64,000 nt of DNA from Flavimaricola marinus (GCF_900184895.1 NZ_FXZK01000004.1:340369-404368); one strand, 5' to 3'; numbered from the stretch's first letter, positions 1-10,139 are shown. The notes: generated from the letters alone by a model not told the origin. A program made the numbers and translations.

Positions 1-815
<815 letters not shown>

Positions 816-1193
816 TTATCCCATCGTTTCGAGGCAGTGCCGCCGGAAGGCTCGTTTCAGCATGTCGAGCTCGGCCCGCAGCAGGCTGATCTCGGCGCGG
901 ATGTCGTGGGACAATGCCTCGCCCGCCAGCAAGGCAAAGGTTTCGAGCTTTTCACCGGTGGCGGCATCGGTGACAACGAAGGTCTGAAGCCCGTCCGAAA
1001 TGGTTTCGGGCGGGATCGACACGCGGATTTGCCAGCGTCCGGGTTCGAGTTCTGTCACGTCCACCGTGCTGAGCGGCTTGCCCTCATGCAGCACCGCGAT
1101 CCCGGGTTGCCAGTCGCCACCGCCCGACCGGGCGAGCACGCCTTCCCAGACGCCTTCGAGGATGTGGGTCTTTGTCAGTGTCACGTCAGACAT
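816..1193 (-). CDS. Conserved hypothetical protein, 125 aa
   Basis: I do not recognise a named family. The protein starts MSDVTLTKTHILEGVWEG, has a beta-rich N-terminal 85 residues (alternating hydrophobic stretches such as GRWQIRVSIPP and LQTFVVTD), and ends in a charged helix rich in Leu, Arg and Glu (residues about 92-118) likely to form a coiled coil. It begins 10 bp after the stop of the DUF6478-like gene on the same strand, so the two probably form one transcript. High-GC codon use matches the neighbours. It has no signal peptide or membrane segment and is probably cytoplasmic. It is preferred over the opposite-strand frames because its sequence is protein-like and sits in operon spacing. 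Confidence 0.6.
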   Translation of the reverse strand: MSDVTLTKTHILEGVWEGVLARSGGGDWQPGIAVLHEGKPLSTVDVTELEPGRWQIRVSIPPETISDGLQTFVVTDAATGEKLETFALLAGEALSHDIRAEISLLRAELDMLKRAFRRHCLETMG

Positions 1194-1203
1194 CGGGGCG
1201 TCC

Positions 1204-1977
1204 TCATAGCTCTGCCCGCGGATAACGGGCCAAGGTCACGTCGCGCAGCGTGATCTGGTTCATTTCCGGACCTTCGAAGATCAGGTCGATCCACATCCGT
1301 TCGATCCGCTTTTCGTTCAACTTGGTATAGGCAAGGTCGAATTCCACAAAGACCTCGGCCTCGTGCAGCGGCAGTTCGCGCACGATCTGTTCGGTGTTCG
1401 GCCCATGCCGGATATTGAGCCGGGCAAAGATTTCGAGCGGTTTCTCGAGCTCTACGATGGTGTCGAGCCGGATCAGGTGCCGTCGCTTCAGCCCGCGACA
1501 GGCGTCGGGCGGAAGCTCGACCACCACGGAGAGGAACGATCCGTCGAACCGGAACACGTCCATCCGCAGGCCGAAGGGCGCGAGGTCTTCCTCGCGCTGG
1601 TTGCGCACCTGCCGCAGGGTCAGTTCGCTGATCTTGCAATCGTGGAACAGGGTCACCTCGTCGCCGAAGCTCGACTTGCTCTCGACCGCCGAAGCGCCCT
1701 GATTTTCGAGCGGACCGCGCCAGAGGTTAGGCCGCCAGGACCAATCGGTGCCGCTGGGCCGGGGGAAGGCGGAGGATCCGATCCGGGGCAGCGCCAGCCG
1801 GCTGTCGGAGATTTGCAGCACCTCGTCCAGCCGGTGCCTCAACGCACGCGCCTTTTGCCGCTCGCGCCGCAGGGTTTGCAGATCGGCCCCGGCCGCCAGC
1901 CGCGCCGATTCCGTCCAGCGCATCAGGCTGCCCTGATGAAAGAGCCTGTCCAACAGTCCCAATTTTCGCCGACCCAT
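1204..1977 (-). CDS. DUF6478-like conserved protein, 257 aa
   Basis: Conserved protein of unknown function that I associate with the Rhodobacterales family DUF6478. It starts MGRRKLGLLDRLFHQGSLMRW, followed by a basic helical segment (residues 20-60) and then a long beta-rich region containing GTDWSWRPNLWRGPLE, FGDEVTLFHDC and GLRMDVFRFDGSFLSVVVELP. The ending (IERMWIDLIFEGPEMNQITLRDVTLARYPRAEL region) looks like a carbohydrate-binding-type beta fold, but that is only an impression. It has no signal peptide or transmembrane segment. The next gene on the same strand (816-1193) follows after 10 bp. The family label is from memory and moderately sure; the gene call itself is strong. Confidence 0.7.
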   Translation of the reverse strand: MGRRKLGLLDRLFHQGSLMRWTESARLAAGADLQTLRRERQKARALRHRLDEVLQISDSRLALPRIGSSAFPRPSGTDWSWRPNLWRGPLENQGASAVESKSSFGDEVTLFHDCKISELTLRQVRNQREEDLAPFGLRMDVFRFDGSFLSVVVELPPDACRGLKRRHLIRLDTIVELEKPLEIFARLNIRHGPNTEQIVRELPLHEAEVFVEFDLAYTKLNEKRIERMWIDLIFEGPEMNQITLRDVTLARYPRAEL

Positions 1978-2094
1978 ACGAACTCTTTTCCGGCAATGGC
2001 CGATGACCCCGGTCTGGGGGCCTTCCGGCGATGTCTTAACCTTGTCGGACTATTCCTGCCAAATTGTTTCCAAAAAGGAAACAGCAGAGGCGGT

Positions 2095-2745
2095 CTAGCT
2101 GTCGCCTTCTGCGCTGCCGTCGCTTGCCTGTGCCGCGGCTCGGGCGGCATTTGCCGACTGGATCGACCGCACGGCCTGTTCCAGCAGCCCAAGTCCGGCG
2201 TTTTCGTTGAGCGGGGACCGTTCGAACCCGCGCACGGTCACGGTGCTGAGCCGGTCGTCCAGATCGAAGAAGGCCCGCCATTCAAGCTGCTCCAGCCCCT
2301 CGAAGGGCGGCGGGGCGCTATCGCTGAAATGGACCGTGACGAGATTGTCCCGGCTGTTCAGCGCATCGACGGAGATCGTCGACGGATCACCTGTGCTGCT
2401 GAGCAGCCCGACACCCGATGCGCTGCTGAGCAGATCGCGCAGGGCGTCTTCGGAACCGTCGACTGCCGCTGTGCCGGGTTGACCCACCTGAATGGTGATC
2501 AGCCCGTCCCGATAAGGCATCTCGGCCTGATCGGATACCAGCGCACAGCCCGCCATGACGACAAAGCCAGACCGCGCCCGGCTGGACCGTTCGTCGATGC
2601 AGTATCCGTCTGGCGCCTGCACGACCACGTCGCCACCCAAGAGCGACATCGCCCGGACCGGTTCGCTGCTGCCGCCGGAAAGATCGGCGGCGATGTCGCA
2701 GCCCATCAATCCGGTGGCGATCAGCCCAAGGAGCGCCAGACGCAT
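2095..2745 (-). CDS. Predicted lipoprotein of unknown function, 216 aa
   Basis: The N-terminus MRLALLGLIATGLMGCDIA is a lipoprotein signal with lipobox LMGC, so Cys16 should be lipidated and the protein exported. The mature part contains CIDERSSRARSGFVVMAGCALVSD, with two cysteines (about 49 and 67) that could form a disulfide, and an Ala/Ser/Asp-rich C-terminus (ARAAAQASDGSAEGDS). I recognise no domain. Its ATG lies 3 bp downstream of the ilvD stop on the same strand, so it is very likely co-transcribed with ilvD, although no functional link to branched-chain amino acid synthesis is evident. Confidence 0.75.
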   Translation of the reverse strand: MRLALLGLIATGLMGCDIAADLSGGSSEPVRAMSLLGGDVVVQAPDGYCIDERSSRARSGFVVMAGCALVSDQAEMPYRDGLITIQVGQPGTAAVDGSEDALRDLLSSASGVGLLSSTGDPSTISVDALNSRDNLVTVHFSDSAPPPFEGLEQLEWRAFFDLDDRLSTVTVRGFERSPLNENAGLGLLEQAVRSIQSANAARAAAQASDGSAEGDS

Positions 2746-2748
2746 GGA

Positions 2749-4482
2749 TCAGAGGTCCATGTAGACGTGGCTTTCGGTTTCGGCGCCGGGATGCGTCACC
2801 GCCCCCTTGCGCGCGCCGCCGACGAGCTGGGCGTATTTCCACAATGCGCCGGTGTCGTAGATCGTCTTGCGCGGGCCCTTCCAGTTGGCTTTGCGCGTCG
2901 CCAGTTCATCGTCCGTCAGCGCCACGGACAACTCGCCGGTGGTGGCATTCAGCGTAATGACGTCGCCGTTTTCCAGCAGCGCAATCGGACCGCCGTGCGC
3001 CGCTTCCGGCCCGACGTGCCCGACGCAGAAGCCGCGTGTGGCCCCGGAGAACCGACCGTCGGTGATGAGTGCCACCTTCTTGCCCATGCCCTGACCGGAC
3101 AGAGCCGCCGTCGTCGCCAGCATCTCGCGCATGCCGGGGCCGCCTGCGGGGCCCTCGTTGCGGATGACGATGACTTCGCCTTCTTCGTACTGCCGTGCCT
3201 TGACCGCCTCGAACGCGTCTTCCTCGCATTCGAAGACCCGTGCCGGGCCGGAGAAGACCTGCTCTTCGGGCGACATGCCTGCCACTTTCACGATGGCGCC
3301 TTCGGGCGCGAGGTTGCCCTTGAGTCCCACGACGCCGCCGGTCTTCGTGATCGGCGAGGAGATGTGGTAGATCACCTTGTCGTCCGCTTCGCCTTGGATC
3401 ATGTCGAGCTCTTCGCCCATGGTCCGCCCCGACGCCGTCATGCAGTCTTCGTGGATCAGGCCAGCTTTGCGCAGCTCTTTCATCACGACGGGCACGCCGC
3501 CGGATTCGTAGAGATCCTTGGCCACGTATTGTCCGCCGGGCTTGAGGTCGACGAAGTAGGGCGTGTCCTTGAAGATGTCGCAGACGTCGAACAGGTCGAA
3601 GTCGATCCCGGCCTCGTGGGCGATGGCAGGCAGGTGCAGACCTGCGTTGGTGGATCCGCCGGTGCAGGCCACGATCCGGGCCGCGTTTTCGAGGCTCTTG
3701 CGCGTCACGATATCGCGGGCGCGGATGTTCTTATCGATCAGTTTCATGACCGCGACGCCGGAGGCTTCGCCGTATTGATCGCGGCTCTCATAGGGGGCGG
3801 GCGCACCGGACGAGTTCATCAGCGCAAGGCCGATCGCCTCGGAGACACAGGCCATGGTGTTGGCGGTGAACTGGCCGCCGCAAGCCCCGGCCGACGGGCA
3901 GGCGATCCGTTCGAGCACTTCGAGCTCGGCGTCGGACATGTTGCCCGCCTGATGCTTGCCCACGGCTTCGAACACGTCCTGCACGGTGACGTCCTTGCCA
4001 TCGAGCCGGCCCGGCAGGATCGACCCGCCGTAGATGAACACCGACGGCGTATTCAGCCGCACCATGGCCATCATCATGCCGGGGAGCGATTTGTCACAGC
4101 CCGCAAGCCCGACGATGGCGTCGTAGCAGTGGCCGCGCATGGTCAGCTCTACTGTGTCGGCGATGGCTTCGCGCGAGGCCAGCGAGGAGCGCATCCCTTC
4201 GTGCCCCATGGCGATGCCGTCGGTGACGGTGATGGTGGTAAACTCGCGCGGGGTGCCGCCGCCCTTTTTGACGCCGCCTTTGACAGACTGTGCCTGACGG
4301 TTCAGGGCGATGTTACAGGGCGCGGCTTCGTTCCAGCAGGTGGCAACGCCGACCCACGGCTGGTGAATTTCTTCTTCCGAGATCCCCATGGCGTAGAAAT
4401 AGCTGCGGTGCGGCGCACGGGCCGGCCCTTCGGTGACGTGGCGGCTGGGCAGTTTCGACTTGTCGAAGCGGGTATTTTGCAT
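2749..4482 (-). CDS. ilvD: Dihydroxy-acid dehydratase
   Basis: Catalyses dehydration of 2,3-dihydroxy-isovalerate and 2,3-dihydroxy-3-methylvalerate to the 2-keto acids, the penultimate common step in valine and isoleucine synthesis, in the cytoplasm. The 577-residue length is normal. Signatures seen: [20 protein letters not shown] near the start, [43 protein letters not shown] (the three Cys motifs that bind the Fe-S cluster) and [19 protein letters not shown]. The start ATG at 4482 gives the expected family N-terminus. No leader peptide or attenuator was visible in the 270 bp upstream. It is followed directly by the lipoprotein gene at 2745. Confidence 0.97.
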   Translation of the reverse strand: MQNTRFDKSKLPSRHVTEGPARAPHRSYFYAMGISEEEIHQPWVGVATCWNEAAPCNIALNRQAQSVKGGVKKGGGTPREFTTITVTDGIAMGHEGMRSSLASREAIADTVELTMRGHCYDAIVGLAGCDKSLPGMMMAMVRLNTPSVFIYGGSILPGRLDGKDVTVQDVFEAVGKHQAGNMSDAELEVLERIACPSAGACGGQFTANTMACVSEAIGLALMNSSGAPAPYESRDQYGEASGVAVMKLIDKNIRARDIVTRKSLENAARIVACTGGSTNAGLHLPAIAHEAGIDFDLFDVCDIFKDTPYFVDLKPGGQYVAKDLYESGGVPVVMKELRKAGLIHEDCMTASGRTMGEELDMIQGEADDKVIYHISSPITKTGGVVGLKGNLAPEGAIVKVAGMSPEEQVFSGPARVFECEEDAFEAVKARQYEEGEVIVIRNEGPAGGPGMREMLATTAALSGQGMGKKVALITDGRFSGATRGFCVGHVGPEAAHGGPIALLENGDVITLNATTGELSVALTDDELATRKANWKGPRKTIYDTGALWKYAQLVGGARKGAVTHPGAETESHVYMDL

Positions 4483-4754
4483 GGGGTGGTCCTAGCGTGA
4501 AAAGCGTCTGGCTTTGGCATAATTGCCGAAACGGAGAGGGGCAAGGATCGATTGTTGCGTGAGCGGTGACCCGGCAGGATTGATACGCCGCGCCGCCCGG
4601 TGCTGAACCCTGCCGTGCGGGCCGGAAACCACATGTGCCGCCGGGTATTGTTCGCCCGATTGTTTGGCCGGGCAGGGCGCGTTTTCTCGTGTCGAGGTCG
4701 GCTTGTCGGCGGGCGATTGGCGAAACCTGCGCACTTGGCCGGCGCGGTTGAGGT

Positions 4755-5687
4755 CTAGGCCACCCAGATCAGATGCGCCACGTGATAGAAGATCGGGGCT
4801 GCGAAGAGCACCGAATCGAGTTGGTCCAGAAACCCTCCCTGACCGGGGATCAGGTGCGACCAGTCGTGCACGCCCTTGTCGCGCTTGATCGCGGTGAGAA
4901 CCAGCGAGCCGAACATTCCGGTGGCCGATGCAAGGGCCGCCATCGCTGCTGCGCCCACGATCCCGAAGGGGGTGAGCCATGCGAAGGCGCCGCCGATCAC
5001 GGCCGCCGAAGCGACGCCCAGCACCATGCCTTCCCACGTTTTGGGAGAGAGCCGTGGCGCGATCTTGTGCCGCCCGAACTTTCGCCCGAAATAGAAATCC
5101 AGCAGATCGCCCAACTGCACCACGAGGATCAGGAAGGCGATCAGAAGCACTGAGCGGTCGGTGTAGCCGTCGATTTCGAGCGTCATCAGTGCGGGGACGT
5201 GGCTGGCGCAATAGACGCAGATCATCAGCCCCCATTGGGTTTCCGCGACCCGGATCAGGAACCTGTTCTTATCCCCCCGCAGCACCGTGACCATCGGCAG
5301 GAGCAGGAAGGCATAGACCGGGATGAACACCGCAAAGAGCCCGGTCCAGCCGAGCCCGATGAACAGGAATTGCAGCGGCAGCACCGCGAAGAACGCGAGC
5401 GCCAGTGCGAGGTGGTCGGCCTTGACCTTTGTCGAGAGGGTCAGGAATTCTCGCAGGGCGGCGAAGCTCGCAAAGGCAAAGAGCAGCAGGATCCCCGTCC
5501 GCCCAAGCAGCAGGGCGAGCGCAAAGAGGATGACCATGGCCCACCACGAATGAACGCGGGTCCGGTAGGTCTCGACCACCGGGCCGGGGCTGCGCGTGGC
5601 GACGATCTCTCCCAGAATCGTGAGCGGGACGAGGATGCCGACCGCGCCGAGCAGGAGCAGCACGATATCGGAGGCGATCGGCGTCAT
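4755..5687 (-). CDS. CdsA-like phosphatidate cytidylyltransferase family membrane protein
   Basis: A 310-residue integral membrane protein with about eight hydrophobic segments. It is related to CDP-diglyceride synthetase, which makes CDP-diacylglycerol from CTP and phosphatidate for phospholipid synthesis. Family-type signature toward the C-terminus: KTWEGMVLGVASAAVIGG, and GQGGFLDQLDSVLFAAPIFYH, matching the S-x-x-x-R-x(2)-x-x-K-D-x(4)-P-G-x-GG-x-D-R-x-D type motif but with QLDS replacing the usual RxDS. The upstream plsC-like gene overlaps its start (ATGA at 5684-5687), so the pair is translationally coupled. Such plsC/cdsA-like pairs act as an accessory lipid module and this is probably a paralog of the main cdsA. 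Confidence 0.8.
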   Translation of the reverse strand: MTPIASDIVLLLLGAVGILVPLTILGEIVATRSPGPVVETYRTRVHSWWAMVILFALALLLGRTGILLLFAFASFAALREFLTLSTKVKADHLALALAFFAVLPLQFLFIGLGWTGLFAVFIPVYAFLLLPMVTVLRGDKNRFLIRVAETQWGLMICVYCASHVPALMTLEIDGYTDRSVLLIAFLILVVQLGDLLDFYFGRKFGRHKIAPRLSPKTWEGMVLGVASAAVIGGAFAWLTPFGIVGAAAMAALASATGMFGSLVLTAIKRDKGVHDWSHLIPGQGGFLDQLDSVLFAAPIFYHVAHLIWVA

Positions 5688-6352
5688 GTGCGTCCTTCCT
5701 CCGTGGTTTTTGCTGGCGCCAGCCCGGCGAGTGCCGCAGAGGCGCGGGCGAGAAAGCTGTCTTTGTCTTCGCCGGGGTCCACGTGGATCGGTGCGCCGAA
5801 GGTGATCGTGCACATGAGGGGCAACGGGATGACTTCGCCTTTAGGCATGATCTCGTTGAGGTTGGCGACCCATGTGGGCACCAGATCGACCTGTGGGTGC
5901 GCCTTGCCGATGTTGTAGAGCCCGGCCTTGAAGGGCAGCAGCAGATCATCGGTCATGTTCCGGTTGCCTTCGGGAAAGATGATCAGCGAAGAGCCTTCGT
6001 CGAGCGCGGCGATGATCTTGGCCATCGGGTCTTCGGTCCGGTTTTCGGGCCTGCGGTCGATCAGAACGGCCCGGAATACGTCGCGTCCGGCGAAGGCCCG
6101 CAGCGGGTTCTTGAGCCAGTAATCCGCCGCCGCGACGGGCCGGGTGTTGCGCCGCATCGCCGCGGGCAACACCGACCAGATCATCGGCATGTCGCCGTTC
6201 GAGGTGTGATTGGCAAAGTAGACCCGCTGCCGGTCGACCGGCTCTGTCCCCTGCCAGATCGCGCGGGGTGCCGCGATGCCACGGGCAAAGAGGGTGATGG
6301 CGTGGCCTGCGACATGCGCGGCGAGGCGGCGGAATGGGTTCGTGTTCGTCAT
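5684..6352 (-). CDS. 1-acyl-sn-glycerol-3-phosphate acyltransferase family (PlsC-like)
   Basis: A 222-residue acyltransferase of the lysophosphatidic acid acyltransferase family. The catalytic block FANHTSNGDMPMIW has the HxxxxD form NHTSNGD; the second and third blocks are seen in AVLIDRRPENRTEDPM and IIFPEGNRN (family motif FPEGTRS with N for T). The N-terminus MTNTNPFRRLAAHVAGHAITLFARG is a membrane-associated helix. ATG at 6352 is chosen because the homology starts there and longer frames only add low-quality sequence. Overlaps the cdsA-like gene by ATGA, so acylation of lysophosphatidate and CDP activation are likely coupled. Confidence 0.85.
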   Translation of the reverse strand: MTNTNPFRRLAAHVAGHAITLFARGIAAPRAIWQGTEPVDRQRVYFANHTSNGDMPMIWSVLPAAMRRNTRPVAAADYWLKNPLRAFAGRDVFRAVLIDRRPENRTEDPMAKIIAALDEGSSLIIFPEGNRNMTDDLLLPFKAGLYNIGKAHPQVDLVPTWVANLNEIMPKGEVIPLPLMCTITFGAPIHVDPGEDKDSFLARASAALAGLAPAKTTEEGRT

Positions 6353-6474
6353 TGTCCCGCGACTGTGACGAGAACGTGCCGATTTGGGAAGGGCCGGTTG
6401 TGGCCCGCGTGCCTCAAGACCCTTGCGGTGTGTTTGGCCTGCGTCCGGATTTGAGTTTTTTGGCCAAGATGAAG

Positions 6475-7707
6475 TCAGACCGGTTTCGACGGGGCGCCGC
6501 CTTCGAAGATATTGGCTTCGTGATAGCTGACCGGGGTGGTCTGCATTTGCAGGTGGAGCCCGGTGCCGGTGTAGGGATGCGCGCGGGCGAGTGCTTCGTC
6601 GACCTCGATCCCCAGCCCTGCTCCGGTGGGGACGGGGATGTAGCCGCCTTCGACGCGCATCGTGTGTTTGATCAGGGCAAAGTGGAAATCGGTCTCGATG
6701 GTTTCGGCCATCAGCAGGTTGGGCAGCGAGGCCCCGAGTTGCACGTTGGCCGCCCATTCGACCGGCCCTGCGTAGAGGTGCGGGGCCATTTGCGCGTTGT
6801 GTGCCTCGGCGAGGGTGGCGATCTTCTTGCCCTCCCAAATGCCGCCGGCCCGCCCGAGCGCGGGTTGCAGGATGGAGGCGCCGTGCCGCAGCGCCGTGGC
6901 AAATTCCTGTTTCGTCGTCAGCCGTTCCCCGGTGGCGACGGGGATCGGGATTTGCGCGGCGATGGGTGCCAATTCGTGCAGGGTGTCGGGCGGGATCGGT
7001 TCTTCGAACCAGAGCGGCGAATAGGGCGCGATGGCCGCCCCCATCCGGATCGCGCCGCCGGTCGAGAATTGTCCGTGCGTGCCGAAGAGCAGGTCGGCCT
7101 TGTCGCCCACAGCCTCACGGATCGCCGCACAGAAGGCCACGGAGCGCGAGATGTCGGACATCGCAGGCATGTGCCCGGAGCGGATCGTGTAGGGGCCTGC
7201 GGGGTCGAACTTGACCGCCGTGTAGCCCTTTTCGACCATATCCACCGCGGATTCGGCCGCCATGTCGGGGTCGATCCAGAATTCCGGCAGGCTGTGGCTG
7301 GCCGCCGTGGGATAGAGGTAGGTGTAGGCGCGGATCCGATCCTGAACCATCCCGCCGAGCAGAGCGTGGACCGGCCGGTCCCTGTCTTTGCCCAGAATGT
7401 CCCAGCAGGCGATCTCCAGCCCGGACCATGCCCCCATGACCGTCAGATCGGGCCGCTGGGTGAATCCCGACGAATAGACCCGCCGGAACATCAGCTCGAT
7501 GTTTTCGGGGTTCTCTCCGGCCATGTGCCGTTCGAACACGTCGGTGATGACGTGCCGCATCGCGTCTGGCCCGACGGAGGCGGCATAGCATTCGCCCCAA
7601 CCCGTGATCCCGGTGTCCGTCGTCACCTTGACGAGAATCCAGTAGCGCCCGCCCCAGCCCGGCGCGGGTGGAGAGGTGACGATGATGTCGAGATCGGCTA
7701 TTTTCAT
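6475..7707 (-). CDS. Mandelate racemase/muconate lactonizing (enolase superfamily) protein
   Basis: A 410-residue enolase-superfamily enzyme, probably a sugar-acid dehydratase or cycloisomerase; the substrate cannot be read off. Seen: capping-domain start MKIADLDIIVTSPPAPGWGGRY, barrel motif GYTAVKFDP (Lys166), PLWFEEPIPP (Glu235/236), ATGERL (third metal-ligand region) and MAPHLYAGP (possible catalytic His). At the position of the first metal ligand (normally D-x-N or D-F-H-G) the sequence reads G209-T-H-G-Q-F, with no Asp. Only 29 bp separate its start from the divergent GNAT gene at 7737, so they share a control region. It is separated by 122 bp from plsC, which probably has its own promoter. 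Confidence 0.8.
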   Translation of the reverse strand: MKIADLDIIVTSPPAPGWGGRYWILVKVTTDTGITGWGECYAASVGPDAMRHVITDVFERHMAGENPENIELMFRRVYSSGFTQRPDLTVMGAWSGLEIACWDILGKDRDRPVHALLGGMVQDRIRAYTYLYPTAASHSLPEFWIDPDMAAESAVDMVEKGYTAVKFDPAGPYTIRSGHMPAMSDISRSVAFCAAIREAVGDKADLLFGTHGQFSTGGAIRMGAAIAPYSPLWFEEPIPPDTLHELAPIAAQIPIPVATGERLTTKQEFATALRHGASILQPALGRAGGIWEGKKIATLAEAHNAQMAPHLYAGPVEWAANVQLGASLPNLLMAETIETDFHFALIKHTMRVEGGYIPVPTGAGLGIEVDEALARAHPYTGTGLHLQMQTTPVSYHEANIFEGGAPSKPV

Positions 7708-7736
7708 GGGGCAGGTTCCACAGCGGAGGGTTCGGG

Positions 7737-8165
7737 ATGGAGGGGATCACGATACGCAGGCTGGGTCCAGAGGACTTGGACCTGCTTTGTGCGGTGCCCG
7801 AGGGTCTGTTTGACGAGCCGGTGGACCGAGAGCAGGCCGAAGCCTTTCTGGCCGATCCGATGAACGAGATCGTGCTGGCCTTTGACGGCCCGTTGGCGGT
7901 ATCGATGGCCACGGGCACGGTTCTGCGCCACCCCGACAAGCCGCCGAGTATGTTCGTCAACGAGGTCGGCACCCGCGACAGCCACCTGCGCCGGGGCATT
8001 GCCAGGGCGGTCACCGAGCGCCTGATCGAGATTGCGCGGGCCCGTGGATGCAAGGGCATCTGGCTGGGCACCGAGACCGACAATCTCGCCGCTTTGGCCC
8101 TGTATCGCAGCATGAAGGCGGAGGAGGTTCACGGCGTCTATTTCGGCTGGGACGATGCGTTCTGA
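7737..8165 (+). CDS. GNAT-family N-acetyltransferase, AAC(3)-I-like
   Basis: A 142-residue GCN5-related acetyltransferase. Seen: EITIRRL-type first strand (MEGITIRRLGPED), the core NEIVLAFDGPLAVSMATG, FVNEVGTRDSHLRRGIA with the acetyl-CoA loop R-R-G-I-A, and GIWLGTETDNLAALALYRSM. This arrangement is typical of the small AAC(3)-I-like subgroup, many of whose chromosomal members have no proven resistance role, so no drug phenotype is inferred. It is divergent from the enolase-superfamily gene (29 bp apart). Its 3' end overlaps the convergent phosphodiesterase gene by 28 bp, an unusually tight tail-to-tail arrangement. Confidence 0.85.
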   Translation: MEGITIRRLGPEDLDLLCAVPEGLFDEPVDREQAEAFLADPMNEIVLAFDGPLAVSMATGTVLRHPDKPPSMFVNEVGTRDSHLRRGIARAVTERLIEIARARGCKGIWLGTETDNLAALALYRSMKAEEVHGVYFGWDDAF

Positions 8166-8971
8166 GGCGAGGCCGCCCGCAGCGCGTCGAGGTCGGTGAG
8201 ACCGAAATCCTCGCTATGCGCGACGACCCCGTCGTCCGAGATCATCAGCAGCCCGTAGGCGGGCGGCTCGTCGGTTTCCATGTGGAAATCCATCAGGTCG
8301 AAGAGCATCGGCATTTGCCCGACAAGCGATTTGAAGATCGAAAACGGCACGCCTCGGTGACTGCCCGAGATCGTCCGGTGGACATGTCCGCAGACGATAT
8401 GCGCGACGTTGCCATGGGCAAGGATCCGGTCGTAGAACGCGGGCCCATGCATCAGCATGATCGCATCCATCGCCGCAAAGCCCGTCTTGTGCGCCGGATG
8501 GTGCATGAACAGGATGCAGGGCCTGTCCGTCCCGGAGAGCGCCGCATCGAGCCACGCCAACCGCTCTGCGCAGAGCACGCCCAGATGGCTGAACGGATAG
8601 CTGTAGGGCGGCCCGTTCAGCGTATCGAGGCAGATTAGCCGTGCCTCGGGCAGGTCGACCACCTGCTGCACATGGCCGTTTTCGTCCGGGCTGATTTGCG
8701 GGAAGGCGTCGAGAAACGCGGCGCGGTTGTCGTGATTGCCGAGCATCAGCACGTGCGGGAGCGCCAGCCGCGTCAGGTGGCTTGCCAGCTTGTCATAGGC
8801 GGCCCGCTCGCCGCTATGCGCAAGGTCGCCCGTGACGATCACCAGATCGGCGTCGCTTTGATAGCGGTTGATATGGTCGATCGCAGAGAGCAGCCGGGCA
8901 TCCGCGTCGGGCTTGCCCGGTTCGGGTTCGGCTCTGATGTGCAGATCGGTAAGGACGACGACGCGCGACAT
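8138..8971 (-). CDS. Metallophosphoesterase, CpdA-like (class III cyclic nucleotide phosphodiesterase family)
   Basis: A 277-residue calcineurin-like phosphoesterase. All five metal/phosphate blocks are visible in order: TDLHI (D-x-H, residue 8 on), VTGDLAHSGE (GD), MLGNHDNR (GNHD), FMHHPAH (H) and CGHVH (GHxH). The combination TGDLAHxGExxAY and GNHDNR is typical of the class III cyclic AMP phosphodiesterase (CpdA) group, but related enzymes hydrolyse other phosphodiesters. The ATG at 8971 touches the stop of the alcohol dehydrogenase gene (8972), so they are co-translated. The 3' end overlaps the convergent GNAT gene. Confidence 0.85.
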   Translation of the reverse strand: MSRVVVLTDLHIRAEPEPGKPDADARLLSAIDHINRYQSDADLVIVTGDLAHSGERAAYDKLASHLTRLALPHVLMLGNHDNRAAFLDAFPQISPDENGHVQQVVDLPEARLICLDTLNGPPYSYPFSHLGVLCAERLAWLDAALSGTDRPCILFMHHPAHKTGFAAMDAIMLMHGPAFYDRILAHGNVAHIVCGHVHRTISGSHRGVPFSIFKSLVGQMPMLFDLMDFHMETDEPPAYGLLMISDDGVVAHSEDFGLTDLDALRAASPQNASSQPK

Positions 8972-10054
8972 TCAGAAGACGATGACGTTTCGTTTGGCCG
9001 AGCCGGTCTTGGTGTCGGCGATGGCCTCGTTGATCTGGTCGAGCCGCCAGCGCCCGGAGATCAGCTCGTCGAGCTTGAGCCGCTGTTGCATGTAGAGATC
9101 GACCATCCACGGGATGTCGCGCTTGATCACCGTGTCGCCCATTTTCGAGCCCACCATCGACTGCCCGGCGGCGGCGAAGTTCCCCGGCTCGTAGGTCGAG
9201 ACGGATCCGGAATGCGGCATCCCGACCATGATGACCTTGCCGCCCTTGTTGAGGTAGTTGGGGGCCTGATCGAAGGCGGGAATCGCGCCGACGGTGACGA
9301 AGACCGCGTCGGCCCCGCGTCCCATGGCCACGATGGCGTGCGCCCAAGGCTCTGCCTCGCTGGCCAGAACGCCGTCGGTGGCGCCGAATTCCTTGGCGAT
9401 CTCCAGCTTTTCGGGCGACATGTCGACCGCCACGATCCGCCGCGCCCCGGCGATCCGCGCCCCTTGGATGGCGTTGAGCCCGACCCCGCCCGCGCCGACG
9501 ACGACGACGTCCTGCCCGGCCCGGAGCCCTGCCGCGTTCACGACGGCGCCGACCCCTGTGATCACGCCGCAGGCCAAGAGCGACGCCGCTTCGAGCGAGA
9601 CGCCTTCGGGCACCCGCACGACTTGGCTTTGATCGACGACCACCTTTTCGGCAAAGGCGCCGCAGGCCATTGCCTGATGCAGTTTGCCGCCGTCACGCGT
9701 GGATAGAGGGCCATGATCGCCGTCATATCCGGTTTCGCACATGAAAGGTTTGCCCGCAGCGCAGGACGGGCAGGCCCCGCAGGATCGGATCAAGGTGACC
9801 ACCACGGTGTCGCCCTTGGACAGACCGCGGACGCCCGAACCGATCTCGGTGATCTGCCCTGCCGCCTCGTGCCCGTAGACCGCCGGAAGCGAGCCGCCCC
9901 AGCCGCCGTCGATATAGGTGATGTCGGAATGGCAGATCGCCACCGCGCCGAGCGTCACCTCGACCTCGCCCGCTTCGGGGCCGCGAAGCTCTACTTTCTC
10001 GATCGACAGCGGCTGCCCGAAGGCGTGGCAGACGGCGGCAGTGATTTGGGCCAT
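8972..10054 (-). CDS. Zinc-dependent alcohol dehydrogenase (medium-chain, class III-like)
   Basis: A 360-residue medium-chain dehydrogenase/reductase. Catalytic zinc site: AICHSDITYIDGGWGG (Cys38) followed by YGHEAAGQI (His-Glu). The structural zinc site has four cysteines in CGACPSCAAGKPFMC. NAD-binding Rossmann motif: VVGAGGVGLNAIQGARIAGA. The sequence resembles the S-(hydroxymethyl)glutathione dehydrogenase group in these elements, but the substrate is not certain. ATG at 10054 (MAQITAAVCHAFG) starts the homology; longer upstream frames add low-complexity residues. It is co-transcribed with the phosphodiesterase gene that starts at its stop codon. Confidence 0.88.
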   Translation of the reverse strand: MAQITAAVCHAFGQPLSIEKVELRGPEAGEVEVTLGAVAICHSDITYIDGGWGGSLPAVYGHEAAGQITEIGSGVRGLSKGDTVVVTLIRSCGACPSCAAGKPFMCETGYDGDHGPLSTRDGGKLHQAMACGAFAEKVVVDQSQVVRVPEGVSLEAASLLACGVITGVGAVVNAAGLRAGQDVVVVGAGGVGLNAIQGARIAGARRIVAVDMSPEKLEIAKEFGATDGVLASEAEPWAHAIVAMGRGADAVFVTVGAIPAFDQAPNYLNKGGKVIMVGMPHSGSVSTYEPGNFAAAGQSMVGSKMGDTVIKRDIPWMVDLYMQQRLKLDELISGRWRLDQINEAIADTKTGSAKRNVIVF

Positions 10055-10139
10055 ATCGGGTCCTTGCGTTGCGTTTCCGGGCCAGCCTGAGCCGAGCGCG
10101 ACCCGCCTGCAATGCATTTTCCGACCTTTGGCGTCGGGT

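Noticed and set aside
1363..4500. A 1045-codon open frame on the plus strand
   Set aside because: It is the antisense shadow of the DUF6478-like gene, the lipoprotein gene and ilvD; it has the His/Arg/Gly-rich composition produced by the reverse of GC-rich coding DNA and no family features.
4483..4754. Leader peptide or T-box/attenuator upstream of ilvD
   Set aside because: No branched-chain-residue-rich short frame and no terminator hairpin on the minus strand.
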